A stretch of DNA of 64,000 nucleotides from Argentina anserina (taxonomy: Eukaryota > Streptophyta > Magnoliopsida > Rosales > Rosaceae). A program made the translations under genes and the position numbers. The stretch covers positions 1,882,001 to 1,946,000 of the forward strand of contig NC_065878.1 in assembly GCF_933775445.1 (NCBI RefSeq). Direction: 5' to 3'. Shown in pieces: positions 32,754 to 45,161 of this stretch. Below the pieces are notes generated by a model. The model was given only the letters and a program-made list of their open reading frames with translations, ran no database searches and had not been told where the DNA came from. Within the stretch, counting starts at the first letter, position 1, and every line of letters starts with the position of its first letter.

Positions 32754-35700
32754 TCATCGCGCTTCATTGTATTGCTGGATTTTGTCCTTGAACTGCCAAA
32801 GCGTATCCTCGGACTCCCAGCTTGCTTCCGTATCGGGCAGGCCTCTCCACTTGATGAGGTACTCTTTGTAACTTGGTACGCCTCGACGTCGAATGACCCG
32901 ATCTGCGAGTACTTCATCGACTTCCTTGTCAAAGTTGATGATTACCGCCGTAGGTGCCCGATGCGATATGCCCCTTGACGGGTCTTCCTCGTCCTCATTG
33001 TATGGCTTCAACATACTCACGTGGAAGACTGGATGTATCTTTAACTTGGGCGGGAGGTTGAGCTTGTATGAAACTTTGCCGATGCGCTTGATAACTTCAA
33101 ATGGCCCTTCGTACCTGCGGATCAAGCCTTTGTGCACCTTCCTAAAGGCCTTGAACTGCTGCGGCAAGAGTTTCACAAGTACAAGGTCGCCTTCCTTGAA
33201 CTCGACATGCCTCCTCTTCTTGTCCGCCCACTTCTTCATCCTCTTGGCAGCCTTGTGCAACGCCGCTCGAGCTAACTCCGCTTGCTCATGCCATGTCTTG
33301 GCGAACTTGAATGCGGCTGGGCTCTTCCCTTCATAGTGAGTGGCAAGGGATAGAGGGGTAGTAGGCTGCTGTCCCAAAACGATCTCAAAAGGACTCTTGT
33401 TGGTGGCCTCACTTTGCTGCAGGTTGTAGGAAAACTGCGCCACATCTAGAAGCTTGGCCCAATCCTTTTGATTGGCACTCACGTAGTGCCGTAAGTATAG
33501 CTCCAAGAGAGCATTGACGCGCTCCGTTTGACCGTCGCTTTGTGGATGGAAGCTTGTTGAAAAGTTCAAGTCTGACCCCAACATCTTGAACAGCTCCGTC
33601 CAAAATCTCCCCGTGAAGCGCGGGTCTCTGTCGCTGACAATGTTCTTTGGAACTCCCCAAAGCTTGACTACATTGCGTAGGAATAGCCTTGCTATCTCCT
33701 CCGCAGTGCAGTCGGCTGATGCGGCCATGAAGGTTGCATACTTGCTGAATCTGTCCACCACCACTATGATGCTCCCAAACTGCTCGGACTTCGGTAGGCA
33801 AGTGATGAAGTCCATAGAGACACTCTCCCATGGTCTCTCCGGTATGGGTAAGGGGTCAAGCAAGCCCCCCGGCTGCTGCTGGACTACCTTGTCTTGTTGG
33901 CAAACTAGACAAGTCCGCACATACTCTTCGACCCCATCTCGCATCCTAGGCCAATAATACATGGACTTCAACAAGGCAAGTGTGCGTTTCATACCTGGGT
34001 GGCCGGCCCATTTGGAATCGTGGCATTCCTTGGTTAGCTCCCTTCGTAAGCTTCCCCACTTCGGTACATAAATGCGGCGGCCTCTTGTATAGAGAAGGTC
34101 GTCGTCTAGCCAAAACCTCCGGGTTTTTCCTTCCCTCACTAAGGTGATGAGGCTTTGTGCTTGAGGGTCTACCTTCAGTCCCTCCTTGATCTTGCTTAGT
34201 AATGGGCTAGTGACTTGAGAGATGCTTGCAAACTCCGCCTTGCGGCTTAGTGCATCCGCTACCACATTCGCCTTTCCGGGCTTGTACTCCATGGTGTAGT
34301 CGAACTCCGCCAAGAAGTCTTGCCACCTTGCTTGCTTTGGACTTAGCTTCTTTTGAGTTTGGAAGTAGCTTGTTGCTACGTTGTCGGTCATGATCACAAA
34401 CTTGGTCCCAAGCAAGTAGTGTCGCCACACTCGAAGGCAATGGATGACGGCAGTCATCTCCTTCTCTTGCACGGTGTAGCGCCGCTCCGTGTCATTAAGC
34501 TTCCGACTCTCATAAGCAATTGGATGTCCTTCTTGCATTAGTACTCCGCCAATGGCAAAGTCGGAAGCATCGGTGTGCACCTCATATGGCTTGGAGTGAT
34601 CCGGTAGGCTAAGTACGGGCTCCTCGCATATCGCCTTCTTCAAGTCTTCAAAGGCTTCTTGACATTCCGATGTCCACTCCCATGCCTTGTTCTTCTTGAG
34701 AAGGTCGGTCAATGGTGCAGCCCTCGCCGAGTATCCCTTGATAAAGCGGCGATAATAGTTAACTAGCCCAAGAAAAGATCTTAAATCATGTACCTTGGTG
34801 GGTGGTTCCCATTCTTGGATGGAATGCACCTTGCAATCTTCCATCATAAGCTTGCCGTCCTTGATCTTGTGCCCCAAGAACGACACCTCCGGCTTAGCGA
34901 ATGAGCATTTCTCCATCTTGATGTATAGTTGGTTTTCCCTCAAAACCTTAAGCACTTCCCGCAAGTGCTCCACATGCTCCCGCATGGTCTTGCTATACAC
35001 CACTATGTCGTCCAAGTAGACGACCACAAACCGATCCAAGTAGGGGTGGAACAATTTGTTCATCAAGGTGCAAAATGTCGCCGGTGCATTAGTTAGACCA
35101 AATGGCATGACCAAGAATTCATAAGAACCATACCTTGTGATGCATGCGGTCTTCGGCTCATCTCCTTCCGCAATGCGCACTTGGTAGTACCCCGAGCGAA
35201 GGTCTAACTTGGAAAAATATCGTGCATGGCCCAATTGATCAAAGAGATCGGCAATGAGAGGGATAGGGTACTTGTTCTTTACCGTGATCTTGTTGAGCGC
35301 CCTATAGTCGATGCACATGCGTAGAGATCCATCCTTCTTCTTTTGGAATAATACCGGGGCACCGAACGGGGCTTTCGAAGGTCTAATGAATCCCGCGTCC
35401 AAAAGCTCCTTCAATTGCCTCCTTAGCTCCGCTAACTCCGGCGGCGCCATGCGGTATGCACCCATGGCGGGTGGTTTTGTCCCTGGTTCCAACTCGATTT
35501 CATGGTCGATCTCTCTCCTTGGGGGTAGTTTCTTGGGCAGCTCCGCGGGCGAAACATCCTTGAACTCCTCAAGAACTGCGGCTACCTCCTTGGGCATGGC
35601 ATCTTGCGGCCTTGGCTCCTCGTCATCGAACTCATTAAGGATGGCCAAGTAGCTTTCCTCGTCCCTCTTGATGCCTTTCTTGAATTGTAATGCCGACAAG

Positions 35701-37400
35701 ACCTTGATGTCTTGCTTTGCTCCTCGGGTTGTTGGCACCACACACGACCTCTCGCCATCCATAATGCATAAGCTATTGGCGAATGGCACCGGGAATGCCT
35801 TGACTTGATCATGGAACTCCAACCCCAAGACTACCTTGTAGTCATCCATCGGTACTATCGAGAAGTCTAGGCTCCCACACCAAGCTCCCACGCTCGTCTT
35901 GACTCCTCGAGCTACTCCTTGTATGGGGCGGGCAGGTGAGTTAACCGCCTTGATGGAGCCCCCTCCATTGCTTGCCTTTAGTCCTAGCCTACGTGCCTCC
36001 TCAATGGAAATGAAGTTGTGGGTTGCCCCCGTGTCGAGCATTGCCGTTGTTGGCTTCCCACCTATGGTGATATCCGTGAAGAGTAAACCTTTGGCTTGGA
36101 CCTTGGGTGTAGAGCGGATTGCATTAAGCACCTGCAAAGACCCCAAGTGTGCACCTCCATTGCCACCCTCGGCTTCACTCTCGCCTTGATGACTTCCTAA
36201 GAGTGCGCTTAGTGCTCTCCTTTGTGGGCAATGCCTAGCCCAATGCGGTCCATCGCATAGGAAGCACTTGTTGTCGTTTGGCTTGTCCGAGCTCCGCATG
36301 TCCCTTGATTTGCCTTTATCCTTGAACCTTGCCGAGTAGCTCTCACGGCGGGGCTCCTCCTTGCGTTGGATTTTGTCTCCCCTACCTTTGGCATAGTTGC
36401 TCTTCTTCTCCTTTGGCTTGGTGGACTCTCTTGGACTTGAGAAATCAACTAAGCCTTCGGCCACGGCTATGGCGGTAGCAAGGTCTTGCACTCCACGTCG
36501 CCTAAGCTCCGTCTTGGCCCATGATTGGAGACCATCCATGAAATTGAAGAGAGCATCCTTGTCGGATAGGTCGGGAATCTCAAGCACCAAGTTAGTGAAT
36601 TCTCTAATGTAATCACTAATTGGCCCGGTGTGCTTGAGCCTTCGCAAACGAGCTCTTGCCTCATCCTCGGCATTCTCGGGATAAAATTGCTTCTTGAGCT
36701 CTTTAACAAAGTCATCAAAGGTAGAGATGGTGCACATACCTCTTTCGACATCTCCTCGCCTTCTCCTCCACCACAACATGGCGGTGTCGGTGAGATAAAG
36801 AGTCGCGATCTTTATCTTGGCATCCTCCTCCATGATGCCTACGGCCCCAAAGTATTGATCTAGCCCCCATAAGAAGTTGTCTACTTCTCGAGCGTTGCGC
36901 ATGCCTCCGAAGCTCCTTGGCTTTGGCACCTCGATCCGCTTGGCTTCCACGTTGCTGCTGGTACTAGCCCCCGCGGCTAGTGCGCGCTTGCAAAGGGCAA
37001 GATCTGCTTGCATTGCCTCCATGCGTGCAGAATCTGCCTGCATCTCCTCCATGCGTGCAAGCATGCTATTGTGCTCCCTTTCTTGCACTTCACGCATCCG
37101 GGCGAGTTCCCCCATGAACTCCTCGCGAACCTTGTCTATCTCGCCCCGCAAGGACTCCTCTAGCTTGAGCATCATGCCCTTAATCGCAGTGTGGATTGCG
37201 GCGTCCTCCGCCTCCAAGTCTTCCACCCGGGCTCCCATGCCACTCACGCTCTCTTCCACTTGAGCTAGTCGTGAGTCAATTGCAGCTAACATGTCCTTCA
37301 CTCGTTCCTTCTTTGGAACCGTCGGGTTGACAAGTTCTTCATGACCCTTCTCTTGCGTGTCGTCGGAAACACTACCAACAGGATTGCCATTCTTTGCCAT
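32754..37400 (-). CDS. gag-pol polyprotein of the chromovirus
   Basis: 1548 codons without a stop. Order: coiled-coil and Glu-rich N-terminus (about 40-140); gag core with [17 protein letters not shown] (about 200-300); zinc knuckle [13 protein letters not shown] (about 379-391, spacing CX2CX3HX4C); aspartic protease DTGATHNF (about 456); reverse transcriptase with YLDD (about 795); RNase H starting HTDASDF (about 942); integrase zinc finger ending CLVCQQ (about 1165); catalytic DFIT, DRDPRF and [10 protein letters not shown] acidic residues (about 1195-1295); C-terminal chromodomain (about 1485-1540, [11 protein letters not shown]...ASWESE). All catalytic motifs look intact, so it may still encode active enzymes. 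The protein makes virus-like particles, copies element RNA and inserts the DNA. It is a transposon gene, not a host gene. Confidence 0.93.
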   Translation of the reverse strand: MAKNGNPVGSVSDDTQEKGHEELVNPTVPKKERVKDMLAAIDSRLAQVEESVSGMGARVEDLEAEDAAIHTAIKGMMLKLEESLRGEIDKVREEFMGELARMREVQEREHNSMLARMEEMQADSARMEAMQADLALCKRALAAGASTSSNVEAKRIEVPKPRSFGGMRNAREVDNFLWGLDQYFGAVGIMEEDAKIKIATLYLTDTAMLWWRRRRGDVERGMCTISTFDDFVKELKKQFYPENAEDEARARLRRLKHTGPISDYIREFTNLVLEIPDLSDKDALFNFMDGLQSWAKTELRRRGVQDLATAIAVAEGLVDFSSPRESTKPKEKKSNYAKGRGDKIQRKEEPRRESYSARFKDKGKSRDMRSSDKPNDNKCFLCDGPHWARHCPQRRALSALLGSHQGESEAEGGNGGAHLGSLQVLNAIRSTPKVQAKGLLFTDITIGGKPTTAMLDTGATHNFISIEEARRLGLKASNGGGSIKAVNSPARPIQGVARGVKTSVGAWCGSLDFSIVPMDDYKVVLGLEFHDQVKAFPVPFANSLCIMDGERSCVVPTTRGAKQDIKVLSALQFKKGIKRDEESYLAILNEFDDEEPRPQDAMPKEVAAVLEEFKDVSPAELPKKLPPRREIDHEIELEPGTKPPAMGAYRMAPPELAELRRQLKELLDAGFIRPSKAPFGAPVLFQKKKDGSLRMCIDYRALNKITVKNKYPIPLIADLFDQLGHARYFSKLDLRSGYYQVRIAEGDEPKTACITRYGSYEFLVMPFGLTNAPATFCTLMNKLFHPYLDRFVVVYLDDIVVYSKTMREHVEHLREVLKVLRENQLYIKMEKCSFAKPEVSFLGHKIKDGKLMMEDCKVHSIQEWEPPTKVHDLRSFLGLVNYYRRFIKGYSARAAPLTDLLKKNKAWEWTSECQEAFEDLKKAICEEPVLSLPDHSKPYEVHTDASDFAIGGVLMQEGHPIAYESRKLNDTERRYTVQEKEMTAVIHCLRVWRHYLLGTKFVIMTDNVATSYFQTQKKLSPKQARWQDFLAEFDYTMEYKPGKANVVADALSRKAEFASISQVTSPLLSKIKEGLKVDPQAQSLITLVREGKTRRFWLDDDLLYTRGRRIYVPKWGSLRRELTKECHDSKWAGHPGMKRTLALLKSMYYWPRMRDGVEEYVRTCLVCQQDKVVQQQPGGLLDPLPIPERPWESVSMDFITCLPKSEQFGSIIVVVDRFSKYATFMAASADCTAEEIARLFLRNVVKLWGVPKNIVSDRDPRFTGRFWTELFKMLGSDLNFSTSFHPQSDGQTERVNALLELYLRHYVSANQKDWAKLLDVAQFSYNLQQSEATNKSPFEIVLGQQPTTPLSLATHYEGKSPAAFKFAKTWHEQAELARAALHKAAKRMKKWADKKRRHVEFKEGDLVLVKLLPQQFKAFRKVHKGLIRRYEGPFEVIKRIGKVSYKLNLPPKLKIHPVFHVSMLKPYNEDEEDPSRGISHRAPTAVIINFDKEVDEVLADRVIRRRGVPSYKEYLIKWRGLPDTEASWESEDTLWQFKDKIQQYNEAR

Positions 37401-37430
37401 TGTGTCGAGCTAGCCTCTTGATCGAACTTC

Positions 37431-37443
37431 GGCTCTGATACCA
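37431..37443 (-). other. Primer-binding site of the chromovirus
   Basis: TGGTATCAGAGCC on the minus strand, two bases inside the 5' LTR, complementary to the 3' end of initiator tRNA-Met. Confidence 0.85.
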
Positions 37444-37445
37444 AC

Positions 37446-37991
37446 TGTCACGAGCTTACTTCTTTCGCTATGCAACTCGTGCGGCCTTAGCAACTCCCTT
37501 ATGCTAAGTCAGCCTTACTCGCAAACGCCCTGCTAGAACAATTGAAAGGCAAGAGAATATTTCGAAAGAGAACTTATATTGAACAAGAGAACTTACAAGT
37601 TTACTTGGTAGCTTGCTTGCTAGATTGCTTGATTGCTTGATGATGAAATGAGAGGGGTGCCTTGCTATTTATAGGCCTCCTCATCCTACTTTACAAGTTC
37701 TAGATATTTCTAGGACTATGTACATTGTAGAGAATTCTAGAGAACTCTACTTAACTCTACACAAGTCTAAGAGACTCTAAGATGATCCTTGAGTGTTCTA
37801 GAGAACTCTTGAATGGTCTAGTTCTACTAGCCTCTCCAAGGTTCTAGAGAAGTCCGGAAATGTCTCAAGGCTTCTTGAGACTTCCACCATCTTCTAGGAT
37901 CTTCTATGACCTTCCAAGGAGTTCCGCCATATTCCGGATCCGTCTAGAATGCTCAAGGTAAAATTTGGCTTAACTTTGGCGGGATGTGACA
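37446..37991 (-). repeat. 5' LTR of the chromovirus
   Basis: 546 bp, partner of 32180-32725 with two visible substitutions. Confidence 0.9.
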
Positions 37992-38006
37992 ATAGGCTAT
38001 CTTACA

Positions 38007-38649
38007 ATCTCCCACTGAACTGGGATTATACTTTACAATCTATAATCAAGCTTACTTAAGTGCGCACTTGAATATCATACAAGTTTGCATCTGCTCCATA
38101 ACCATGTCAATTAAATTTTAACTATAGTGAACTATAAAAGAACATGATAGTTTGATAAAATATCAGTCTCTTATAATCACATTTCAGCAAACTCAACCAC
38201 ATGGATTACCACTAGTAAAATTTTGTTTGACTAAGCATAATCAATTTTCAAACAATTGATCCTGATGGCTTAAGATATTGCTGCATACTTCCATAATATA
38301 AAAGTAAGGAAATTGAATTTATACTTTAAATTATTCAGCAACTATAAATTAAAATACTGAAATAAGCTAATGAAAAACATGATGAATATTGCAATGAATA
38401 ACATAGCAAATACTTGTGTGTATGCTATAATATAAGTTGTCTTACATCAGTTTTGTAAAGCTAGTCATCAAACTTGCTCAGAACTCCCATATTTTTCACA
38501 TGATTTGTAAATGCTTCAACTGGTAATGCCTTTGTTAGTGGATCTGTCAACTGTTCCTTAGTTCCAATCTTGATTACTTCAATTTCATTGTCTCTAACAC
38601 TCTCTCTGACTGAGAAATACTTCACATCTATATTCCTTGAAGCTGATAT
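38007..38649 (-). other. Non-coding 3' tail of the disrupted copia element
   Basis: AT-rich sequence between the RNase H remnant and the LTR. The purine tract AGTGGGAGAT (minus strand) adjoins the LTR at 38006. Confidence 0.55.
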
Positions 38650-39307
38650 TCATTTGTTGTTCTTTGAAAAGAACACAGCTGCTGAATTATCACAATAGAT
38701 CACTAAAAGCTTTTCAATCGAATCAACCACCTTTATTCTGGAAATAAAATTTCTCACCCATATAGCATGACCCCTAGCTTCAAAAATAGCAATATACTCT
38801 GCTTGAAAAGTTGAAGTGGCAGTCAATCCTTGTTTGTTACTCTTCCATGAAATTGCTCCTCGTGCTAGCATAAAAATATATCCAGAAGTTGACTTTAAAT
38901 CATCTAAGTCCTGCTTGTATGATGCATTTGTATAGCACTCTACTTTTAATTCTTCATCTTCTATCTTCCTATACACAAGCATGTGATCTCGAGTGCTTCT
39001 TAAATATCTCAGTACCTTCTTTCCTGCAATCTAATGCTCCTCACCAGCATCTCATTGATATCTTGAAAGCATATTCACAGCAAAACTTATATCTGGTCTT
39101 GTGCACACTTGTGCATACATAAGACTACCAACTAAGGCTGTGTAGGGTACATTCTCCCTTATGAAATTTATCACCTTTGGAAATAGGTGTTTTACCAGAT
39201 TTGCACTTCTCCATTCCAAACCTCTTCAAGACCTTATCAATGTAATTCTTTTGTGACAAACCCAGCAAATTTCTTTTTCTGTCTCTACTGATCTCTATGT
39301 CAAGCAC
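38650..39307 (-). pseudogene. copia RNase H and RT end, broken
   Basis: The frame 39358-39125 gives LDIEISRDRKRNLLGLSQKNYIDKVLKRFGM (RT connection; its first 17 codons lie inside the neighbouring solo LTR). The frame 38982-38650 gives the RNase H blocks CYTNASYKQD, KSTSGYIFML, STFQAEYIAI and IYCDNSAAVF. Catalytic Asp of 'TDAS' reads Asn (TNAS), and stops separate the two frames. Part of the disrupted copia element. Confidence 0.8.
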
Positions 39308-41813
39308 TGTAATACCCTGATTTTTCAGGTTTGTGTTGTAAAAATTATTGTATGTCATTTTAACTTCAGAATTGAATAAATCACATTTTTCGTTTTCTCG
39401 TCGATGTCAAACGAAATGAAACCGTCTTCCGAGATTTAAATTGGAAAAATGTTACGTCTTTGTGACTTGAGAGTTGACTTTTATTTCGTCGCTTGTCTCC
39501 GAAAACTTCCTTCACGGAAGTTGTAGAGCTCGTTGATACGAGTTCGTGGACACATCATGCGTTCTAATCGAAAGTCATATGTAGAAGTTATTATCGACGG
39601 AAATTAGTTTCCGAAATTGGAAAAAAAATATAAAAGGGAAGTTCGGGAAACCCTAGTTTCCAAAATTGGAAACCGGGTCATTTTCTCTCTCCCACCCCCG
39701 CAGCCTCTCTTCTCTCTCTCCCCCGACCCTCTCTCCTTCCCTCTCCTCTCACCGGCGATCTCCCTCCACTGGCGATCGTGCACGACACCGTTGGTGTCAT
39801 TGGAACCGCATGGCCACAACGCGTCGACTAGTGGTGACAGCGACGCACCCCAGGCGGAAATTCAGCAGCGCCGATGAAGCACAGCGTCAGCTCCGTCGAT
39901 CTTGACGTCGCCGGCGTCGCAGGAGCTCAGGGTCACAACTGCGAGCCCTCCCTCTTCCTCCTCGATGCGATTCCACTTGCGGTGAGGCACGAATCGAGCT
40001 GCAGCAGCTCCGATCTTCTCTCCTCGATCTGAGACGTTGCGGCGGTTTCCGGCCGGTTTTGTACCAGCTGAAGGTACGGTTGTGATCTCCTCCTCCTACT
40101 CTTCATTTTTCATGTTGGTTGTGTGTTTTATTGATGGGTTTGGCCGGAGGTGGTGGAGTGGCTAGTGTCGCCGTCTTTGGCGGCGCGTGAAGGCATGTGA
40201 GTGGTGTAAGAGACGGCATTAGGCCATGGAAGGGTTGAGGAGATGAAAAGAGAGAGTTTTGGGCGGTGGTAGGCAAGCCACGCGCGGATTTTGAAGTGGC
40301 ACGTGAGCACCACGACACCCACTGTGGGCGGCGCATGAGCGCCACGCGCGGCTGCCGGAGGTGTCGCGTGAACAGTGATTTCTGAACAGTAATTTTTTAA
40401 AACTAAATTTTATACAGTAAATGGTAAAAGTAATTTTGTACAGTAAATATAAAAAGTAATGTATGTACAGGAAATTGTGAAAGTGATTCTAAGCAGTAAT
40501 TGTAAGTAAATTTCTCAATAGTAATTCGGTGATTAGTATTTACGTGAACAGTAATATGTGAACAGTATTTGTGTGAACCGTAATTACGTAAAAACCGAAA
40601 ATGCTGAACAGTAAACAGTAGTACTGATTCGGCATCTGAGGTTTTACGTAATGTTTCTAACCATTTTTTTTATACAACTAGGTGAGCGACAAAACAAGTG
40701 AAGGATTTGTTTTCGGTATTGTGGAAATTACACTCAGGAAAATAAGGTGAGTAAATCTCACTATGACGAGTCTACCCTTGGCGATTATTCATAATTACGC
40801 TTTATTTCAAAGACCGAACTATAATATGTATATGATATAGTGGGTTGTGTATGTGTATAAATGGTAAATACGATACATATATATGGGTTGCTATATTATA
40901 TACTGGTCATATTCTTATTTCCAAATGAGTTTATTTATAGCACCAATATTTATTTTATTTGAACATGAGTCGCTTGGTTGTTATACAATAACATGTGAGG
41001 ATTATATTGTGCGTGGTTTTAACTCTGAGTCATGTTAAAACGTTTTCTGTCTTCGGACGTGTTAGTAGTATCAGAATCTAGCCTTGGCCGGGTGACAGTT
41101 ACGATTCAGTTAGAGCTCTAGTTTGTCTGCCGGTGTACTGCATGAGAAGTAACATATGGGTTACCTGGGTCTCATGAGTACCCATATTTTTGTGATATTG
41201 GGTAACAGATGGGTTGCCCAGTGTCTGACGGCGTACTGCATGAGGGGTAACAGATGAGTACCTGGGTCTCATGAGTACCTGTATTATAAATGTAATTTGG
41301 GTAAACATATGAGTTACCCAATGTCTCATGAGCACTTATATTTTCAGATATTATTGAACATCCAGATGGGTCGTCCTGTGACTTATGAGTACATTTATAA
41401 TTAAATGTTTTCAATATTTTCTCTTGTATACTATGCATGTTATACTGTTGATTTACTTATACAAGCTGAAAAGCTTACTAGGTTTGTGTTTACAATCGCA
41501 GTGCACCTATTTCATGGTGTATGAGATAGTTCTGCATGTGTGGATTAGCAGAATTGGAGGGCTACTCTGAAGATTTCAAAGTTCATTATTTCTATTTGTG
41601 GTGAGAATTGAGAGGATTTTACATTTTTATTTGTTATAATGCTTGAATTATAAACTAGTTTTGTAATAATCAAATCGACTGAGATGCACTATGAACTCAA
41701 TTACGATACGCTGTGACTATAAGATGATTTCGATTTATTTGAGATTGTTTTAGAGTTTTTCATGGCTTCAATTTCGAGTTTAACACTTGAAATTTCGGGG
41801 TCGTGACAAACAC
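39303..41813 (+). mobile_element. 2.5-kb solo LTR of a gypsy family
   Basis: 39308-41808 (2501 bp) starts TGTAATACCCTGA, ends TTTCGGGGTCGTGACA, and splits the copia reverse transcriptase between DMGKY and LDIEISRD. The flanks AGCAC and AACAC (39303-39307, 41809-41813) match at 4 of 5. It shares family features with the 3-kb LTR at 56368-59365 read on the other strand: a roughly 30-bp block at 39520-39551 matching 59121-59152, repeated CAGTAA motifs, and GGTAACAGATG...GAGTACC blocks. No primer site or coding sequence adjoins it, hence a solo LTR. Confidence 0.8.
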
Positions 41814-42157
41814 ATAGTGTACTTCCCCATATCCTTCATATCAAAGTTTCTCTTCAGAAAATCTTTGGTAGCCTTCAACAACCCCACATCACTGCTAGCT
41901 AGTAATATATCATCTACATATAATACCAGAAATATGAAGTTACTCCCACTGATTTTGCAATATACACATTCATCTAATTTATGCTCTTCAAAACCAAAGC
42001 TTGTAATTACTGCATGAAATTTCAGATACCATTGTCTAGATGCTTGTTTCAAGCCATAGATTGACTTCTGTAACTTACAAACCTTCTTCTCATCCTCCAC
42101 AAAACCATCTGGTTGTAAAATGTATATGTCTTCAATCAAATCTCTATTTAAGAACGC
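41809..42157 (-). pseudogene. copia reverse transcriptase fragment (YVDD part)
   Basis: Encodes AFLNRDLIEDIYILQPDGF, VCKLQKSIYGLKQASRQWYLKF, VLYVDDILLASSD and FDMKDMG, the heart of copia RT with the YVDD box. It is cut on the left by the solo LTR and on the right by the foreign segment 42158-42793. Confidence 0.85.
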
Positions 42158-42793
42158 GACCCAGAGCGATAGATAGGCAGAGGATCGTGGTTGTATGCTT
42201 TCGAAGGCCCTTTCTATTTTCTTTTTCGCTGTGAAGAGAGCCTTAGGAGTAAGTTGAGTTTGGTCTCCCGCTGCGATTGGCCGTGATGAGAAGACTGCTA
42301 AGTCAAGAGCGGGCTTCAAGGTCCCGAAGTTGCTAAAGTCACGGTTTCTGTAACTAAAGAAATAGATAGAGAAGGAATCTAGACTGTTTTTCTGGGGTAA
42401 AGATACAAAGTTGTCTGCGGAAAGATATTTGTGTTTACAAAACCAAAGGCTACGAAATAGAGGTCGGCCTACTGAACATTTTTTGAGTAAGCGACGGGCA
42501 GATGGACTAAAGGCTATAAGTCTCTAAGCTACGACAAAAGGAAAAGTAGTGTCCCCGGACCACGCTGGGTCTAAGACCGCAGGAGGGTCCAACAATTTGA
42601 CAACGCCAACGTCGTAACTACTCGACGCTCTGCATACCACGAGACGCACTGAACGCAGGCCTTGACCCAATACTGGAAGGACAAGCGCTCGACAATCTCG
42701 ATGTTGTCTTCGTCTAAACATTCATAAAGCTCCCGATCGTACTTACTGTGTGTTTCTTACAGGGTTTGCACAACTGGGCTACCAAGCGATATT
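42158..42793. other. 636-bp foreign segment inside copia RT
   Basis: It lies exactly between the RT codons for ...DFKT (right) and AFLN... (left), which are adjacent in intact copia elements. Composition is clearly GC-richer and different in texture from the surrounding AT-rich element (for example CCCGCTGCGATTGGCCGTGA, CTAAGACCGCAGGAGGGTCC). It has no terminal repeats and no clear target duplication. One minus frame is open across its left part and fuses to the RT frame. The texture reminds me of plant mitochondrial intergenic DNA, so an organelle-derived insertion is my leading guess, unproven. Confidence 0.5.
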
Positions 42794-43156
42794 TGTTTTG
42801 AAATCCATCTGGTGCAATTCAAGATCAAAATGTGCAACTAGAGCCATCATCACTCTAAAAGCATCCTTGGTAGAAACAGATGAGAATGTTTCATTGTAGT
42901 ATATGCCTTCCTTCTGGTTATATCCCTTTGCTACAAGCCTTGCTTTGTATCTCTCAATATTGCCTTCTGCATCTTTCTTGGTTTTGTAGAACCAATTACA
43001 ACCAATAGGCTTCATCTCTTCAGTTCTATTTACCAAAATCCAAACTCCATTTTGAGACATGCTTAAAAGCTCATCCTTCATTGCAAGCTTCCACTTATGG
43101 CTGTTTACAGATTGCATAGCTTCATTCACTGTCAATGGGTCAATTTCTTCCCCCAA
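42794..43156 (-). pseudogene. copia reverse transcriptase N-terminal fragment
   Basis: Encodes WKLAMKDELLSMSQNGVWILV, CNWFYKTKKDAEGNIERYKARLVAKGYNQKEGIYYNETFS and ALVAHFDLELHQMDFKT, the start of copia RT. It ends at the foreign segment. The next piece upstream, 43157-43733, is the poorly conserved integrase-RT linker. Confidence 0.85.
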
Positions 43157-43790
43157 ATCAAATGCAACAATAGTAAGGTAAAAATGATAATCTTCTGGGA
43201 TAGCAGACTTTCTTGTTCTTTTTTATCTTCTCAATAAAACAGGTTCATTAGCTGCTACCTCTTGAATCACTTCATTATTCTGTACTAAATCATCTCCAAT
43301 TATTGGATCTTCTCCAACAGCTTCCTCATTTACTACTGCTTGAATTTGATTTTCCATTCCTTCAATCGAAACTGGAGCGTGTAATTGTTTCTGGATTATC
43401 AATTACATCCATAATGACTTGTTGCTGCACAATTTCTGGATACACCTCCATGTCAAAATACTCATTGTCAACTAGATTATCTACCAACATCTTTTCATTT
43501 GGATCAAAAAATTCATCAAAGAATGCAGCCATGTGAGTCTCAAAAATTATGTTGTCTTTCCTTGCAATAGAGCTTGTAGCCCCTTGATTTTTCTGAGTAT
43601 CCAACAAAATTTGATGAGATAGTTCTTGATTCAAGTTTATCATCATTCTCCCCATTATACACTCTAGCTTCTGCCTTGTATCCCCATACATGTAAATGAT
43701 TAATACTTGGCTAATAACCATTCTAATTTTCAAAATAGGTATTATTAATGGCCTTGTTGGGAGTTCTATTGCAAATGTAATTGGCTGTTT

Positions 43791-44663
43791 TTAAAGCCTC
43801 TCCCCACAAGAACCTTGGTAAACTTGATCTTGAAAACATATTCTTCCCATGCCCATGAGGGTCCTGTTTCTTCTCTCACAAACACCATTTTGTTGTGGTG
43901 TATATGGAGTTGTATATTGAGCAACAATACCACATTGTTCTAAATATATGGCAAATGGTCCTTTATGTTGCCCCCTTTTAGTATATTTTCCATAATATTC
44001 ACCACCACGATCTGATCTGACCACCTTAATTAACTTTTATGTTTGTCTTTCAACCTCAATTTTGAAAACTTTGAAAACATCTATGATACTAGATTTTTCA
44101 GACATTAAGTAAAGAAAACAAAACCTTGAGAAATCATTTATGAAAGTCACAAAGTAACTATTTCCACATATTGCTTGGACAAGAAATTGACCACAAACAT
44201 CTGTATGAATCAATTCCAACAATTCACTGACCATTCGAGAATTAAATTTTCTCTGATTTGTCATTTTTCCCTTCAAACAATCAATGCATGTTTCAAAATC
44301 AGTAAAATCTAATGCAGGCAAAATCTTTTGTTTGAACATTTCTTGCAATCTAGATTTTAAAATATGTCCTAACCTCTTATGCCACAGAAAAGATGATGCA
44401 CTTGGACTATGCTTTCTCTTAATGCCTATTGTTTGTGAAACATGGCAAATTTCCTGACTCTTGCTAGCCATATTGACACAATTAACATGCCAATAACCAT
44501 CTATCATATCAGCAGTACCAAAACAAATAGAATCTTTATATAAACACATAGAATTGTCATTAGTACTTGAAAAACTACAAGCATTATCCAATACAAATTG
44601 AGAACCAGATATGAGGTTTCTATTTATTGAGGGAATAAAATACACATTATTTAATACTAACAC
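43791..44663 (-). pseudogene. copia integrase, frameshifted
   Basis: The frame 44663-44037 holds the pre-integrase zinc region (LWHKRLGHILKSRLQEM, then CIDCLKGKM) and the first catalytic part (LIHTDVCGQF...YFVTFINDFSRFCFLYLM). The frame 44024-43791 continues with RSDRGGEYYG and TPQQNGVCERRNRTL, carrying the second Asp and the Glu. A short break at 44025-44036 separates the frames. Confidence 0.85.
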
Positions 44664-45087
44664 AGTTATTCCTAGACAGCAATTTCACAATTCCTACAGC
44701 TTGAACGGTCACCCCTTGCCCATTTGCGGTGCATATCCTTGTTTCATTCTTTCTTGAGATTGTTTGTTTGTATAATCCCTGCATAGAATTCACAATATGA
44801 ATGGGAGAACCCGTATCAAACCACCATGAAATTTTATTTACACATGCATGAGACTCTAAAATAAAGACATCTTTTAACAAAAAAGTACCTTTCTTTTTCA
44901 TCCAGTTCTTGAAGCCCTCACATTCTTTCTCAAAATGACCAGACTTCTTACAGAAGAAGCATTTTATTGCTCCATTATTCATGGCAACAGATTTGCCTTT
45001 GTTCAGATCATGTTTGGTGCCAGAACTTGATGCACCATTCCTATTTCCAAAATGTTTGTTTTCCAAAGTGCTTCTTAGGCTTGTCAA
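44647..45087 (-). pseudogene. copia gag zinc knuckle and protease
   Basis: A CCHC knuckle CFFCKKSGHFEKEC (CX2CX4HX4C) is followed by SWWFDTGSPIHIV. The protease active site normally reads DSGA/DTGA in copia; here it is DTGS. It overlaps the integrase frame by 17 bases in a different frame. Confidence 0.8.
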
Positions 45088-45161
45088 TGTAATTGATACT
45101 CACAGCCTTTCCCCTTTTTATCTTATCCTCTTCTTCCTCCACACATATGGAGATTAGCTTA

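Larger units (their letters stand above)
32180..37991 (-). mobile_element. Near-intact Ty3/gypsy chromovirus
   Basis: Complete 5812-bp element. LTRs 32180-32725 and 37446-37991 (546 bp each, TGTCACGAGC...GGGATGTGACA) differ at only two positions that I can see. The primer site (TGGTATCAGAGCC on minus) is at 37431-37443. A purine tract GGTGGGGGAGAA on minus lies just before the left LTR (about 32726-32737). One long gag-pol frame lies between. The target duplication is ATAG (32176-32179 and 37992-37995), inside the LTR of a copia element. The chromodomain and single frame place it among chromoviruses (Reina/Galadriel-like by size; clade not tested). High LTR identity means recent insertion. 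Confidence 0.92.

Noticed and set aside
32754..37400. 1548-codon ORF as a host gene
   Set aside because: Domain order, LTRs, primer site and target duplication show that it is a retrotransposon polyprotein.
42172..42784. AGCGATA at both borders as a 7-bp target duplication of the foreign segment
   Set aside because: The bases outside these repeats do not restore the RT reading frame, so the true junctions lie elsewhere and the match may be chance.
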